Source of the DNA: Pyxidicoccus fallax
Lineage (GTDB): Bacteria > Myxococcota > Myxococcia > Myxococcales > Myxococcaceae
DNA: 64,000 nucleotides
Assembly (NCBI RefSeq): GCF_012933655.1
Contig: NZ_JABBJJ010000010.1
Location: forward strand, 22,955-86,954
Reading direction: 5' to 3'
Part shown: positions 1-8,332 of the stretch, piece by piece
How the letters are laid out: every line of letters begins with the position of its first letter
Position numbering within the stretch: position 1 is the first letter of the stretch
The notes under the pieces: model-generated
Databases searched by the model: none
Seen by the model: only the letters and a program-made list of their open reading frames with translations
What the model was told of the DNA's origin: nothing
Translations under genes and position numbers: made by a program

Positions 1-2
1 TC

Positions 3-1001
3 GAATCCATGCTGTCCCGCGATCCCACACGGCGCCCCGTCGATACCGAAGTGCTTCGTCGGGAGCTGGCGGAACTTCTGGAGGACCCGGGGGCGGACTA
101 CACAGCGCCAGTGCATCCACCGTCCGAGCAGCGGCAGCCCGAGCCCGCCGAAGGTGGGGCGCCGGCTGCGTTGGCGCCGAAGGGCAAGCCCCGCTCGCTC
201 AGGCTCGGGCAGCTCGCGGCGGGTGCCGCTGTCGTTGTCCTTGCCGCCGTCGTGGCCCTCTGGAACGTCCCCCAGGAAGCGCCCACGCCGCCCGCCGAGC
301 CGCACGTCGCCGCGCGCGCGGTGCCCCCTAACGTCCCTTCCGCGCCCCTCAAGACAGTCTCGCCTGATATGTCAGCCCCCGCCCCCATGTTTCCGGGGGA
401 CGCAGGCACCGCACCTGCCGCCGTTCAGGAGGATGTTTCCGTGAAGACCCAGCGACCCGAAGCCCCTAAGCAGGCGCGAGCCGGACGTGCCCAAACGGCG
501 CCCACCTTGCCGGACGTGTGCAAAGGGCTCCCGCTCGTCGCCGCCCTTGCGATGGGGTGTCCGGGTGTCCAGGTCAGGCCGGAACCTTTCACCTGCCCAG
601 CGGGAGCGCAGGAGGCAATGCGCGACGAGCTGCATTGGCGCGTTGACGGCGAGCGGTTTCAGCTCGTGATCGACGACCGGAAGGGTCGCGAGGAAGACCC
701 GTGGTTTCCCGCTGGCGCTGACGTGGTGGGGGTCGTCCCGAAGGGCGTGACCGACCCCCGGCATTTGCAGGTCGCGCCCCCAGGCACGCGGTTCCTCGGG
801 GGGAAGGTCTATCTCATTCCCGAGAAGACGCGGGACGGCGATCCCGGGCGGGTGGTCGTGAAGTATGACCGCGTGAAGGTGCCTGGAAAGGACGAGCTGC
901 CCGTGTGCTTCGTGGTGGACTTGCCGGCCGAAGCTGTGAAGGACACGGCGGCGAAGTCCCGCAATTGGGGCACCGGCAAGCCGGTTTCTGAGTGGCCCTG
1001 A
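3..1001 (+). CDS. C-terminal part of a Ser/Thr protein kinase (5' truncated by window edge)
   Basis: The reading frame is open to the left edge, so the catalytic domain lies outside the window. The first residues (ESMLSRDPTRRP) match the end of a Hanks-type kinase C-lobe, where the arginine-rich helix closes the domain. A Pro/Ala-rich juxtamembrane linker follows, then one membrane helix at about residues 67-86 counted from the ATG at 9 (AAGAAVVVLAAVVALW), then a region of about 240 residues that should lie outside the membrane. That outer region carries several cysteines (for example DVCKGLP, AMGCPG, FTCPAG, PVCFVV), suggesting disulphides. Kinase, one TM and a sensor-like tail is common in myxobacteria. 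The tail's ligand is unknown and I recognise no named domain in it. The next gene is another kinase-like protein, 163 bases downstream. Confidence 0.75.
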   Translation, partial: ESMLSRDPTRRPVDTEVLRRELAELLEDPGADYTAPVHPPSEQRQPEPAEGGAPAALAPKGKPRSLRLGQLAAGAAVVVLAAVVALWNVPQEAPTPPAEPHVAARAVPPNVPSAPLKTVSPDMSAPAPMFPGDAGTAPAAVQEDVSVKTQRPEAPKQARAGRAQTAPTLPDVCKGLPLVAALAMGCPGVQVRPEPFTCPAGAQEAMRDELHWRVDGERFQLVIDDRKGREEDPWFPAGADVVGVVPKGVTDPRHLQVAPPGTRFLGGKVYLIPEKTRDGDPGRVVVKYDRVKVPGKDELPVCFVVDLPAEAVKDTAAKSRNWGTGKPVSEWP

Positions 1002-1164
1002 GCGTCCCCGCAGGGTGACGTGGCGGGTAGGTGGTCCGATTTCGTTCGGGCCCGCTCGTCAACACCCCACCCTGTGAGGGAGTTCCAATTGCCCTGATCC
1101 CTTGGGTAACGTGCCCCTGCGTCGCGTTGGCCCGGTGCCCGCGCGACTGGCGGGAGGACCGAGG

Positions 1165-2316
1165 ATGCCGGCAATTGAGTTCAAGCTCCCCAGGGGGGCG
1201 ATTCTGTTCAACGACGGTACGCACGCCTACGAGTTCCGGGAGAACTTGGGAGAGGCCCACCACGGGCTGAATCTCTTCGTCGCGCGGCGCCGCACGCTTG
1301 AGGGGAACCACCCGAGGGGGAAGGTGCTGCTCAAGGCGGTTGGGGTGCCGAGCGGCATGGAGGCTCGGAGCGTCTACCGGGCACGGGCGAAGCTAGAAGA
1401 GCAGGTGCGGCTTTCCACGTACCTTGAGCACCCGGGGATCCTCCGCGTTCACGGGCTGCACAAGGCGGAAACGGCTTGGTACGTGATCACCGATCACCCG
1501 GTCGGGCACAAGCTCGACGACCTGCTCGCGATCGTTTCGGAGTGCGATCGGTGGTTCTCGCCGTTCTTCACGCTGTACGTCGGCGAGCAGGTCGCGAGCG
1601 CCCTTGAGCACGCGCACGGGGCGAAGGACGAAAAGGAGAACCCACTCGGCATCGTTCACCGGGCGATCGACCTGGAGCACGTTTTCGTCGATTGGGAGGG
1701 CGGGGTACAGGTCTCCGACTTCGGCCTCGCACTCTCCCGGTTGCCCGGTCGCGTCGTTTCCTCCAAGCGCCGCTTGCCTGGGGATGCCTACTTCGCTTCA
1801 CCGGAAATGCTTCTAGGGCTTCGCGTGGACGCTCGCTCGGATCTCTTCATGCTCGGGCTCGTCATGCTGGAGCTGTCCACGGGGAAGAACCTGCTCGACG
1901 CGCCTGACGGGGTCTCGGAAGAGGCAAAGGCGGCGCTTTCACGAAGGCAGCTCGCCCGCGTCGAGCGCGCCGTCACTCGTGCCCGGCTGGCGGGTTGTGA
2001 CCCGGTGGTCGAGACGACGATCTGGCGCGCGGCGACCTACACGCAGGCGGACGTGGAGGCGGTAACGGAGAAGCTCCCCCAAAGCCTCCGCCTGCCGCTG
2101 TGCAAGCTCCTTCAACGCTTGCCCGCCAAGCGCTACCAGACGGCAGGGGAGCTAGCGACGGAGCTGCGCGGATGGCTCGGCGGGCACTTCGGCAAAGAGG
2201 GCGCGGCGGCTGAGCTGATGGAGGTCGCGAAGGTGTCCGGCGAGGCCATGGTCGAGATGGGCCTAGGCCGCCCCCGCCGTCACGGGCTGCCGCAGGACGA
2301 GGTCAGCACGCGCTAA
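1165..2316 (+). CDS. Kinase-fold protein lacking the HRD aspartate (predicted pseudokinase)
   Basis: A 383-residue cytosolic protein with the order of a Hanks-type Ser/Thr kinase. A candidate beta-3 lysine is K57 (VLLKAV), the catalytic-loop position is H165-R166 (VHRAIDLEHV), the metal-binding DFG is at 185-187 (VSDFGLA), and the APE-like SPE is at 212-214 (FASPEM). In active kinases the loop reads HRD-x-K-x-x-N. Here the aspartate is Ala, the lysine is Asp and the asparagine is His, and the Gly-rich loop is poor, so phosphotransfer is probably weak or absent. The start is set at ATG 1165 because GGGAGG lies about 8 bases before it; an upstream ATG at 1102 would add 21 residues without a clear ribosome site. 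There is no TM segment. A scaffolding or regulatory role alongside the upstream kinase is inference. Confidence 0.8.
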   Translation: MPAIEFKLPRGAILFNDGTHAYEFRENLGEAHHGLNLFVARRRTLEGNHPRGKVLLKAVGVPSGMEARSVYRARAKLEEQVRLSTYLEHPGILRVHGLHKAETAWYVITDHPVGHKLDDLLAIVSECDRWFSPFFTLYVGEQVASALEHAHGAKDEKENPLGIVHRAIDLEHVFVDWEGGVQVSDFGLALSRLPGRVVSSKRRLPGDAYFASPEMLLGLRVDARSDLFMLGLVMLELSTGKNLLDAPDGVSEEAKAALSRRQLARVERAVTRARLAGCDPVVETTIWRAATYTQADVEAVTEKLPQSLRLPLCKLLQRLPAKRYQTAGELATELRGWLGGHFGKEGAAAELMEVAKVSGEAMVEMGLGRPRRHGLPQDEVSTR

Positions 2317-2472
2317 CTTTCCCGCGTGGGGGCTTGCGCTGTGCGCGTGTCGGCTGGTGGCTTCGCGGTGAGCCCTACTCGCGAACGGCAGCCGCGTCGG
2401 TGTTGACGTTGGCGACAAACCCGTGGGCAAGAAGGGCTCACCGCCCACGTGGCGGCATGAAAGGACCAACCA

Positions 2473-2799
2473 ATGACGCCCGAAAGCCTGCGAGAAACTG
2501 ACCCGGTGATGTACGAAACGCTGAGGCAGATTGACCCAAGATGTCTGGACCTGCTCACTTGCGCCCAATGCCCGCGACGCTTCGAGTTTAGGCTCCGACG
2601 TGCCGGGGAGTCTCATAAGCCCTGGTCTCCAGTGGCCGTCCGCGTTGAGTCCGCAGGGCGCGTGGAAGAGCATTGGCGGGTGTTCTGCTTCGAGTGTCGG
2701 GGCGATCTGACGTGGGGCGAGTTGCAGCAGGTTGTCCTCGACGAACTCGCCACGCGCGAATGGTCGGCGCCGAAATTCGTTGGTGAGCGCAGGTGCTAG
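2473..2799 (+). CDS. Small zinc-ribbon-like hypothetical protein
   Basis: A 108-residue protein of unknown function. Two CxxC knuckles (C30/C33 in LTCAQC and C72/C75 in FCFECRG) are separated by about 38 residues, the usual spacing of a zinc ribbon. An acidic N-terminus (residues 1-28) and a Trp/Leu-rich C-terminal helix flank it. No signal peptide or membrane helix is visible. The frame shows the G/C third-position bias of the neighbours. It is the last gene before the tmRNA/tRNA-like 3' end at about 2984-3033, so it may belong to the same mobile segment as the kinases. A DNA- or protein-binding role is a guess from the zinc ribbon alone. Confidence 0.55.
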   Translation: MTPESLRETDPVMYETLRQIDPRCLDLLTCAQCPRRFEFRLRRAGESHKPWSPVAVRVESAGRVEEHWRVFCFECRGDLTWGELQQVVLDELATREWSAPKFVGERRC

Positions 2800-2983
2800 G
2801 CTGCTCGTGAGCGCGGCCTACGCAAGCGTTGCCCGGTGCCGTCCCGCCACTGGCTCCCGCCATGTTGCGTCTATGTCGCGTGAGCCTGCGGAACGGGCTG
2901 GAACAGGGGGGGACGGGATGGGACGCGGCGGGATATCGACTCCCAAGCATTCCGGGCGGTTACGAGGTAAGGGCGCGATCCTG

Positions 2984-3033
2984 TTGGGGTTTTCGCACCG
3001 CCCGGCGCGGGTTCGATTCCCGCCGCCTCCACT
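2984..3033 (+). other. tmRNA/tRNA 3'-end-like fragment, candidate integration (att) site
   Basis: A perfect T-arm is present: stem 3007-3011 (GCGGG), loop TTCGATT, stem 3019-3023 (CCCGC), followed by a 7-base acceptor strand CGCCTCC (3024-3030) and discriminator A at 3031. Seven bases of acceptor, a U at position 70 and A73 fit an alanine-identity G3-U70 acceptor, as in tmRNA. The preceding TTTCG...CGCGGGTTCG also resembles tmRNA more than a tRNA variable loop. No matching 5' acceptor (GGAGGCG or GGGGGCG) is visible in the preceding 350 bases. Such 3' remnants are typically left by tyrosine integrases. The intergenic stretch 2800-3103 holds nothing else I recognise. Confidence 0.55.
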
Positions 3034-3103
3034 GAGAAGAGTGAGCCCCGTGGATCGAAGCCTGCCTCAACGCACGATTCACCTCATCCATCGAGCGAGT
3101 CGC

Positions 3104-4480
3104 TCAGCCGATACGTAGCTCCGGCCGAAGGGCTTCGCCGAGGCGGGCGCGCTGCAGCTTCCCATTCGCTGTCCGTGGGAGTTGCTCCACCCGGTAATAG
3201 TCGGCGGGAACCTTGTGCGCGGACAGGAGGCCCTGCAGCGTCTGCCGCAGCGCGCGCCTGGACGGGCAGGGCGTTCCGGGGCGCAGCTGGAGGAAGGCGG
3301 TGAGGGTGGTGCCGTAGAGCGGGTCCTCCCGCCCCCACACCGCGGCATCCTCCACGCCGGGCAGCTCGCGCAGCGCCGCTTCGATTTCAAAGGGGCTCAG
3401 GCGCTCGCCGCCGACCTTGAGCAGGTCGTCATTGCGGCCCAGGAGTGTCACCAGCCCGTCCGGCCCCAGCTCCGCCAGGTCCCCGGTGCGCAGCCAGCCG
3501 TCCTCCACCTTCTCGCGCGTGGCCTCGGGAGCACCCAGGTATCCCAGCATCAGCTGGTCGCCCCTCACGCACAGCTCGCCCCCGGCGGTGAGCTTCACGG
3601 CGAGATTGCCCACCGGGTAGCCGGTGGCATTGCTCAGGAACGCGGGATGATCACTGCGCAGGCACAGCACGCGCGGTGACAGCTCCGTCTGGCCATAGTT
3701 GGTGTACACGCGGCCGTGGGGAAAGGCCCGAAGCAGCCGCTGGCGCAGTGGCAGGCTCAGCGCCGCGCCCGCGGAGATGACGTGCGTGACGCCCCCGGTG
3801 CGCGGCGGCCCGTCTCCCACGAGTCGAAGCAGCGTCTCATGGTGGGAGGGAACACCGCTGATCATCCCCACCAGACGGCCTTCGTCGAGCAGCGCCTTGA
3901 GCTCCACCAGGTTGCCGAGCAGCGTGGTGGGAAGGCCCGCCGCCAGTGCCGGCAACAACTGGCCCAGCAGGCCGAAGGAGTAGGAGAGCGGAAGGAACAG
4001 CGTCTGGGCCGGCGCGGAATCGAAGTCCAACGATGCCCGCACGGCGGCCACGTTCGCCTCGATGTTCCGCCGAGAGAGCTGCACGGCGCGCGGCGCTCCC
4101 GTGCTGCCGGAGGTGAATAGCACCACCGATGTGTCCGGGTGATGCTGGGGGCTCTCGGCTTCGCTCCGCCAGGTGACGGAGAGTGCCGCGTCCAGCTCGA
4201 AGCAGCAGCCCAGGCCCTGCCGCCGCGCGTCCACCTCCACGGCGGTCCACTCGGGAGCGAACACGGCCTGGGGGACACCAGCCTCGTACAGTGCGAGGAA
4301 GCTGGCGATGAACTCCCGGGTCCGATGGGCCCGCAGGATGGCGATACCCGGTGGCAGGTCTCCGAGGCGGCGCTTTCGCGCCTCCACCTCGTCTCGCAGG
4401 GCACCGAAGGAGACGGACTCGCCGCCGAGCGTGAGGGCCACCTCGGCGTCGGCCCGGGTGAATGCGTGCAGAGAGCTCAT
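3104..4480 (-). CDS. Acyl-AMP ligase / acyl-CoA synthetase (ANL superfamily), operon A
   Basis: A 458-residue ANL adenylating enzyme, expected to activate a carboxylic acid with ATP and pass it to CoA or the neighbouring ACP. Visible core motifs are A3 P-loop TSGSTGAPRAVQ (usual PKG replaced by PRA), A5 NYGQTELSPR, A7 LRTGDL, A8 GRNDDLLKVGGERLSP and A10 TANGKLQR with the catalytic lysine. The protein is shorter than a typical 510-550-residue acyl-CoA synthetase. The ATG at 4480 lies 5 bases after the stop of the upstream KAS III gene, which favours it over the ATG at 4510 that would overlap that gene. It is the last gene of a seven-gene minus-strand operon. The substrate cannot be read from sequence. 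Confidence 0.85.
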   Translation of the reverse strand: MSSLHAFTRADAEVALTLGGESVSFGALRDEVEARKRRLGDLPPGIAILRAHRTREFIASFLALYEAGVPQAVFAPEWTAVEVDARRQGLGCCFELDAALSVTWRSEAESPQHHPDTSVVLFTSGSTGAPRAVQLSRRNIEANVAAVRASLDFDSAPAQTLFLPLSYSFGLLGQLLPALAAGLPTTLLGNLVELKALLDEGRLVGMISGVPSHHETLLRLVGDGPPRTGGVTHVISAGAALSLPLRQRLLRAFPHGRVYTNYGQTELSPRVLCLRSDHPAFLSNATGYPVGNLAVKLTAGGELCVRGDQLMLGYLGAPEATREKVEDGWLRTGDLAELGPDGLVTLLGRNDDLLKVGGERLSPFEIEAALRELPGVEDAAVWGREDPLYGTTLTAFLQLRPGTPCPSRRALRQTLQGLLSAHKVPADYYRVEQLPRTANGKLQRARLGEALRPELRIG

Positions 4481-4485
4481 GGCGG

Positions 4486-5496
4486 TCACAGGCTGTGCAG
4501 CAGCGCGCACGCCGAGGCGCCTCCCGCGCCCGCGGATACGAGGAGGACACGCTGCCCCGGCTTCAGCGGCAGCTGTTCCTTGAGGTGCGCGAGCGCGATG
4601 CCCACGCTCGCTCCCGAGGTGTTGCCCGTGAAGCGCACCGTCTCCACCACCCGGGCCGGGTCCGCTCCCAGCTTCTCCGTTATCGCCCGCATCAGGTGCA
4701 GGTTGGCCTGGTGGGGAACAATCCAGTCCACGTCCGCCACCGTCAGCTCCAGGCGGCGCAGGAGCGAGTCCGCGCCCGAGGACATGTTGTCCACGCCCTT
4801 CATGAACAGCGTGGCTCCGTGCTCCATCTTCAGGAAGACCTTGGAGGGGTCATCGTTCCGGTGGTGCGGCAGTCGCGAGCCTCCTGCCCGGATGGCGATG
4901 ATGTCCGCCATGGACGCATCCGCCGCCAGCTCGCTCGCCACGAGCTGGAAGTCCGCGCCTTCGGGCTGACGGGAAACAAGACAGCTCGCGCCCCCGTCTC
5001 CGAACAGCGCCGAGGTTGCCAGGTCCTCGCGGTTGAGGAACTTGGAGCGGATGTCCGCCGCGATGACCAACTGGTCGCTGCCCGTGGACGACGCGAGCGC
5101 CACTGCCAGATGCACCGCGCTGGTGAAACCGGCGCACGCCGCGCTCAGGTCCACCACGCCAACCCGGTCCAACCCCAGGCGCGGCAAGATGAGCGGCGAG
5201 GTGGGCGGCGTGGGAAAGTCGCCGGAGACGGTGGCCAGCAGCACCTGGCCAATGCGCTCGCGGTCGATGCGCGCGTCCTCCAGCAGGCGTAGGGCCGCCG
5301 CGACCGCGACGTCGCTGCAGGCCTGCCCGTCCTCCACCCAGCGCCGCTCCTCCACGCCCGTGCGGTGCGTAATCCAGCTCGGCCGCGCGCGGGTGCCCAT
5401 CCAGTCGAGCACGTCCTGGTTCGTCACGACGCGCTCGGGCAGCCAGGAACGGGGCCCCCGCAGGTACACCGGCTCCAAGGGTCTCAGGAAGCTCAT
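4486..5496 (-). CDS. Beta-ketoacyl-ACP synthase III family protein (FabH-like), copy a
   Basis: A 336-residue thiolase-fold condensing enzyme. FabH-type enzymes condense an acyl-CoA starter with malonyl-ACP or transfer acyl groups. The Cys-His-Asn triad is intact: C121 (LSAACAGF), H262 (VPHQANLHL) and N292 (TGNTSGAS). The C-terminal half has the usual GAGGASACALL end. The start ATG at 5496 overlaps the stop of the upstream SDR by ATGA, indicating translational coupling; a longer upstream reading would run through the SDR gene. A second, divergent KAS III sits two genes upstream, so the cluster may use one for priming and one for another C-C or ester bond, which is inference. Confidence 0.88.
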   Translation of the reverse strand: MSFLRPLEPVYLRGPRSWLPERVVTNQDVLDWMGTRARPSWITHRTGVEERRWVEDGQACSDVAVAAALRLLEDARIDRERIGQVLLATVSGDFPTPPTSPLILPRLGLDRVGVVDLSAACAGFTSAVHLAVALASSTGSDQLVIAADIRSKFLNREDLATSALFGDGGASCLVSRQPEGADFQLVASELAADASMADIIAIRAGGSRLPHHRNDDPSKVFLKMEHGATLFMKGVDNMSSGADSLLRRLELTVADVDWIVPHQANLHLMRAITEKLGADPARVVETVRFTGNTSGASVGIALAHLKEQLPLKPGQRVLLVSAGAGGASACALLHSL

Positions 5497-6248
5497 GTCC
5501 GCAACACTCCTTCCAACCGGAACATCGGCAGCCCGCCCGTGACGTCCAGGACCGCGCCGTTGATGTACTGATGCGCGGACAGCAGCGGGTCGAGCACCTC
5601 GCCGACGTGCTCGGGCTCGCCCAGCGTTCCCTGCGGGATGACGCCGCTCATCCGCTCCACGTAGCGGGGCTTCGACCAGTACTTCCGCGTCCGCTCCGTC
5701 TTGAAGATGCCCAGCCGCACCGTGTTGGCCAGGACGTTGAAGTCGCCGTAGTCCACCGCCAGGTTGCGCATCAGTCCCTCCAGCGCGGACTTGCACAGGA
5801 CATAGGCGCCGTAGCGTCCCGTGCCGTTGACGGTGGAGACGCTGGAGATGAAGACGATGCGCCCCCACCGCGCCTCCACCATCGACGGCAGCACCCGGCG
5901 CAGCAGCCAGAGGTTGCCCATCAGGTTCGCCGTGACGTCCGCCTCCAGCGCCTCCTGCGGCAACTCATGGAAGCGGTAGAGCGGAGGCCGTCGCGTCCAC
6001 GCGTTCAACACCAGCCCCTGGAGTCCTTCCGCCAGCAACTCCGAGAGGGCCGCTTCGCTCATGGCCGGGGCCGACAGGTCCAGCACCAGCCCCCGGACTT
6101 CCAGCCCCTCCGCCCGGTAGCGGGCCCGCGTCTCCTCCAGCGACTCCGCCGAGGACGCCGTCACGATGACCTCGTCCCCCAGCGCCAGCCGGCGGCGGGC
6201 GATGGAGCGCCCGATGTCCGAGCTGCCTCCGGTGATGAGCACCCTCAT
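5493..6248 (-). CDS. Short-chain dehydrogenase/reductase (ketoreductase-like)
   Basis: A 251-residue classical SDR. The N-terminal NAD(P)-binding motif is TGGSSDIG (6-13) in place of TGxxxGxG, an unusual Ser-Asp substitution. Catalytic residues are a Ser around 136 (FISSVS), Tyr149 and Lys153 (GAYVLCKSAL). Position between an ACP and a KAS III suggests reduction of beta-ketoacyl-ACP, as by FabG, but alcohol oxidation is equally possible for the fold. ATGA overlaps at both ends (with the ACP gene at 6245-6248 and with the KAS III at 5493-5496) show tight coupling in operon A. Confidence 0.85.
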   Translation of the reverse strand: MRVLITGGSSDIGRSIARRRLALGDEVIVTASSAESLEETRARYRAEGLEVRGLVLDLSAPAMSEAALSELLAEGLQGLVLNAWTRRPPLYRFHELPQEALEADVTANLMGNLWLLRRVLPSMVEARWGRIVFISSVSTVNGTGRYGAYVLCKSALEGLMRNLAVDYGDFNVLANTVRLGIFKTERTRKYWSKPRYVERMSGVIPQGTLGEPEHVGEVLDPLLSAHQYINGAVLDVTGGLPMFRLEGVLRT

Positions 6249-6481
6249 GACGCCCCCAGCTTCCGCAGCCAGAAGGCCAGGGAGGCGAGGTTCTGGAAGG
6301 CAGCCTCCGAGAAGTCGCGACCGGAGATGCGAATCGAGAACTCCTTCTCCAGGGCCGCCACGGAGAGCACCATCATCAGGCTGTCCATTCCGTACGCGGA
6401 CAGTGACTCGGACGTGCCGGTGGGCAGGTCCTCCATGCCCGCGGCACGCAGCGCCTTGCCAATGCGTTCGACCAGTTCCAT
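6245..6481 (-). CDS. Acyl carrier protein, operon A
   Basis: A 78-residue acidic helical protein with the phosphopantetheine site AYGMDSLMM, Ser34 being the modified residue. Length and helix order match a free-standing ACP. It should carry the chain that the flanking KAS III enzymes and the SDR act on. The ATG at 6481 follows a GGGGGTGA purine-rich stretch, and its stop overlaps the SDR start (ATGA). A longer in-frame upstream reading would cover the antisense of the KAS III gene and is not credible. The residue before DS is Met rather than the common Leu. Confidence 0.88.
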   Translation of the reverse strand: MELVERIGKALRAAGMEDLPTGTSESLSAYGMDSLMMVLSVAALEKEFSIRISGRDFSEAAFQNLASLAFWLRKLGAS

Positions 6482-6498
6482 TGCATCACCCCCGCTTT

Positions 6499-7548
6499 TC
6501 AGCGCTTCACCCAGTGCTGCATCGCGAAGGACAGGCCGCCGCCCACGCTCATCAGCAGCACCCCATCTCCTGGCGCGAACAGGCGCTGCTCCAGGGCCTC
6601 GGACAGCGAGAACAGGACGGAGGCCCCGCCCACGTTGCCCACGCGCTCCGCGCTCCAGACGAGGCTCGCGCTCAGTCCCCCCACGTCGCAGACCTGCTCG
6701 ATGAGCTTCCGATTGATTTGATGGGCCACCACCCAGCGGATGTCCTTCAGGCCCCGGCCGCCCGGGAACATCGCGCCGAGCATCTCCAGGTAGCGCCGCA
6801 GGGCCTCTTCGCGGAGCCGCGTGCCATCTCCGGCCATGCAGTAGCCACCTGCCTCCAGCGTGGCCCGGTCCGGGGGCAGCCGCCCCGGCGTGGTGTACAG
6901 GTCCACCAGGGCCCCATCCGTGGCGTAGAGGCACCGGCGGATTTCGAAGTCGGGGGTGGCCTCGTCGCGCTTCAGCCACAGGGCCGCGCCCCCGTCCGCG
7001 AGGATGAACCAGGTCTCCTTCATGGCCGGGTTCATCACCTTGGAGAGCGTCTCCGCGCAGCTCACCAGGACGTTGCCGTAGCCGCTTCCCAAGAGCGCCA
7101 CCGCGAGATGCAGGCTGGCCAGCGAGGTGGAGCAGCCCGCCTTCACCTCCCACGCGGCGGCGTGACTCTCCAGCCGTCCCAGGATGGCCGCGGCCTGCGA
7201 GCCCGTGTAGCGGCTCGTCGTCGTCGTGCCGTGGATGAGGGCCTCCACCTCCGCACCGCTCCTCCCACCGAGCGCCTGCCTCGCCGCGGCGAGGGCCAGC
7301 GACTCGCTCGTCTCCTCGTCCTCGCGGGGAGGTGTTTCTCCGGAGGAGGGCAGGCGCGCCAGGTGGCGGAGGCTGAAGCCCAGCCGCGTCGCCACCTTCC
7401 GGCCCAATGTCTCCAGGGCCTCGGCGGACCGGCCCTGCTGCTCTGGGTCCAACGCGAGCAGCTCCGCGTTGGACACGGGCCGTACCCCCGGCAGGGCGCG
7501 GCCATGCCCCAGCACCTGGACGCCCAGGCGCGGCTCCAGGACGTTCAT
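6499..7548 (-). CDS. Beta-ketoacyl-ACP synthase III family protein, copy b
   Basis: A 349-residue FabH-like protein, clearly divergent from the copy at 4486-5496. The triad is kept: C139 (KAGCSTSLAS), H276 (VAHQINRKL) and N305 (VGNVGGAS). The middle and C-terminal parts (DGGAALWL, SVGGGLSFAMQ) follow the KAS III fold. Members with this divergence often act as acyltransferases or make ester/amide or C-C bonds with unusual starters. The start at 7548 forms an ATGA overlap with the acyltransferase upstream, and the ACP begins 17 bases downstream. Two KAS III enzymes around one ACP argue for a specialised rather than housekeeping role. Confidence 0.85.
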   Translation of the reverse strand: MNVLEPRLGVQVLGHGRALPGVRPVSNAELLALDPEQQGRSAEALETLGRKVATRLGFSLRHLARLPSSGETPPREDEETSESLALAAARQALGGRSGAEVEALIHGTTTTSRYTGSQAAAILGRLESHAAAWEVKAGCSTSLASLHLAVALLGSGYGNVLVSCAETLSKVMNPAMKETWFILADGGAALWLKRDEATPDFEIRRCLYATDGALVDLYTTPGRLPPDRATLEAGGYCMAGDGTRLREEALRRYLEMLGAMFPGGRGLKDIRWVVAHQINRKLIEQVCDVGGLSASLVWSAERVGNVGGASVLFSLSEALEQRLFAPGDGVLLMSVGGGLSFAMQHWVKR

Positions 7549-8309
7549 GACGGGCGCTCCTCGGTGCGGCGGGCGGGGTTGAAGTGCTCCCACTCGAAGT
7601 TCTCCACCCTCGAGTCCTCGGGCAGGGTGTCCTTCAGGAGCTTGTTGTGCATGCCAATCCAGCTGCGCGCGCCGATGGTGGTGCGCGGCCCCACCACGGC
7701 CCCGGCCGCCAGGAAGACGTTGTCGCCGATGTTCACCTCCCCCAACATCACCTTGTCCCCCAGGAACATGTGCCCGATGACGAGGACGTTGGCGCCCATC
7801 GTGCAGCCCTTGCCGATGGTCAGCAGTGGGTAGTCCGCCAGCATCGCGAAGAGGGAGGAGTTCACCCCGTACGCGATGCGCGCCCCCATGGCCCGCCAGT
7901 AGAGGTACTTGGTGACGTAGAAGGAGAAGAAGAACGGATGGAGCCCGGAGATGCGCACCGAGTGGCCCAGGCACAGCGTCATGAACCAGGCCAGGTAGTC
8001 TCGGGACATCTCCATCTTGTAGGTGCCCGGCCGCATCCTCGGGATGCACAGGCGGACGAGCCAGCACACCGCCAGGAAGGCGCCGGCCAGGACTCCGGGG
8101 GCCAGCAGCGCCCAGAGCGGGAAGGCCGGCTGCTCCCAGCTCCAGCGCAGGTAGAGCGCGAAGGTCCACCACGCCGCCAGCGCGGGTGTCAGCGAGAACG
8201 TCATGGTGATGAGGTCCACCAGGAGCACCCGTGTGAAGCCGAACCCCTGGGACTGGTGCTTGAACTTCCGCCGCGCGGTGCCGAGCGCGTCCACCGTGCT
8301 CTCCGTCAT
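7545..8309 (-). CDS. Membrane-associated hexapeptide (left-handed beta-helix) acyltransferase
   Basis: A 254-residue protein with two parts. The N-terminal half has hydrophobic stretches (about residues 23-55 and 65-85, for example LWALLAPGVLAGAFLAVCWL) that look like membrane segments. The C-terminal half has imperfect hexapeptide turns (TIGKGCTMG, LGDKVMLG, NIGDNVFL, TIGARSWIG) of a left-handed beta-helix. Such enzymes usually move acetyl or acyl groups from CoA or ACP to hydroxyl or amine acceptors, here perhaps to decorate or release the cluster product at the membrane. ATG 8309 is chosen because AGGAG lies 6-7 bases before it; a GTG at 8336 would overlap the upstream stop. The last bases overlap the KAS III start. 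Confidence 0.75.
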   Translation of the reverse strand: MTESTVDALGTARRKFKHQSQGFGFTRVLLVDLITMTFSLTPALAAWWTFALYLRWSWEQPAFPLWALLAPGVLAGAFLAVCWLVRLCIPRMRPGTYKMEMSRDYLAWFMTLCLGHSVRISGLHPFFFSFYVTKYLYWRAMGARIAYGVNSSLFAMLADYPLLTIGKGCTMGANVLVIGHMFLGDKVMLGEVNIGDNVFLAAGAVVGPRTTIGARSWIGMHNKLLKDTLPEDSRVENFEWEHFNPARRTEERPS

Positions 8310-8332
8310 GGTGTCTCCTGCCCGTGTCGGGC

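Noticed and set aside
3007..3033. A complete split or intact tRNA gene at this site
   Set aside because: No 5' acceptor strand complementary to CGCCTCC within a normal tRNA distance or within about 350 bases, so only a remnant is reported.
6245..7153. Reading the operon A ACP as a 302-residue protein
   Set aside because: The first 220 residues are out-of-frame antisense of KAS III copy b; the ACP fold needs only the last 78.
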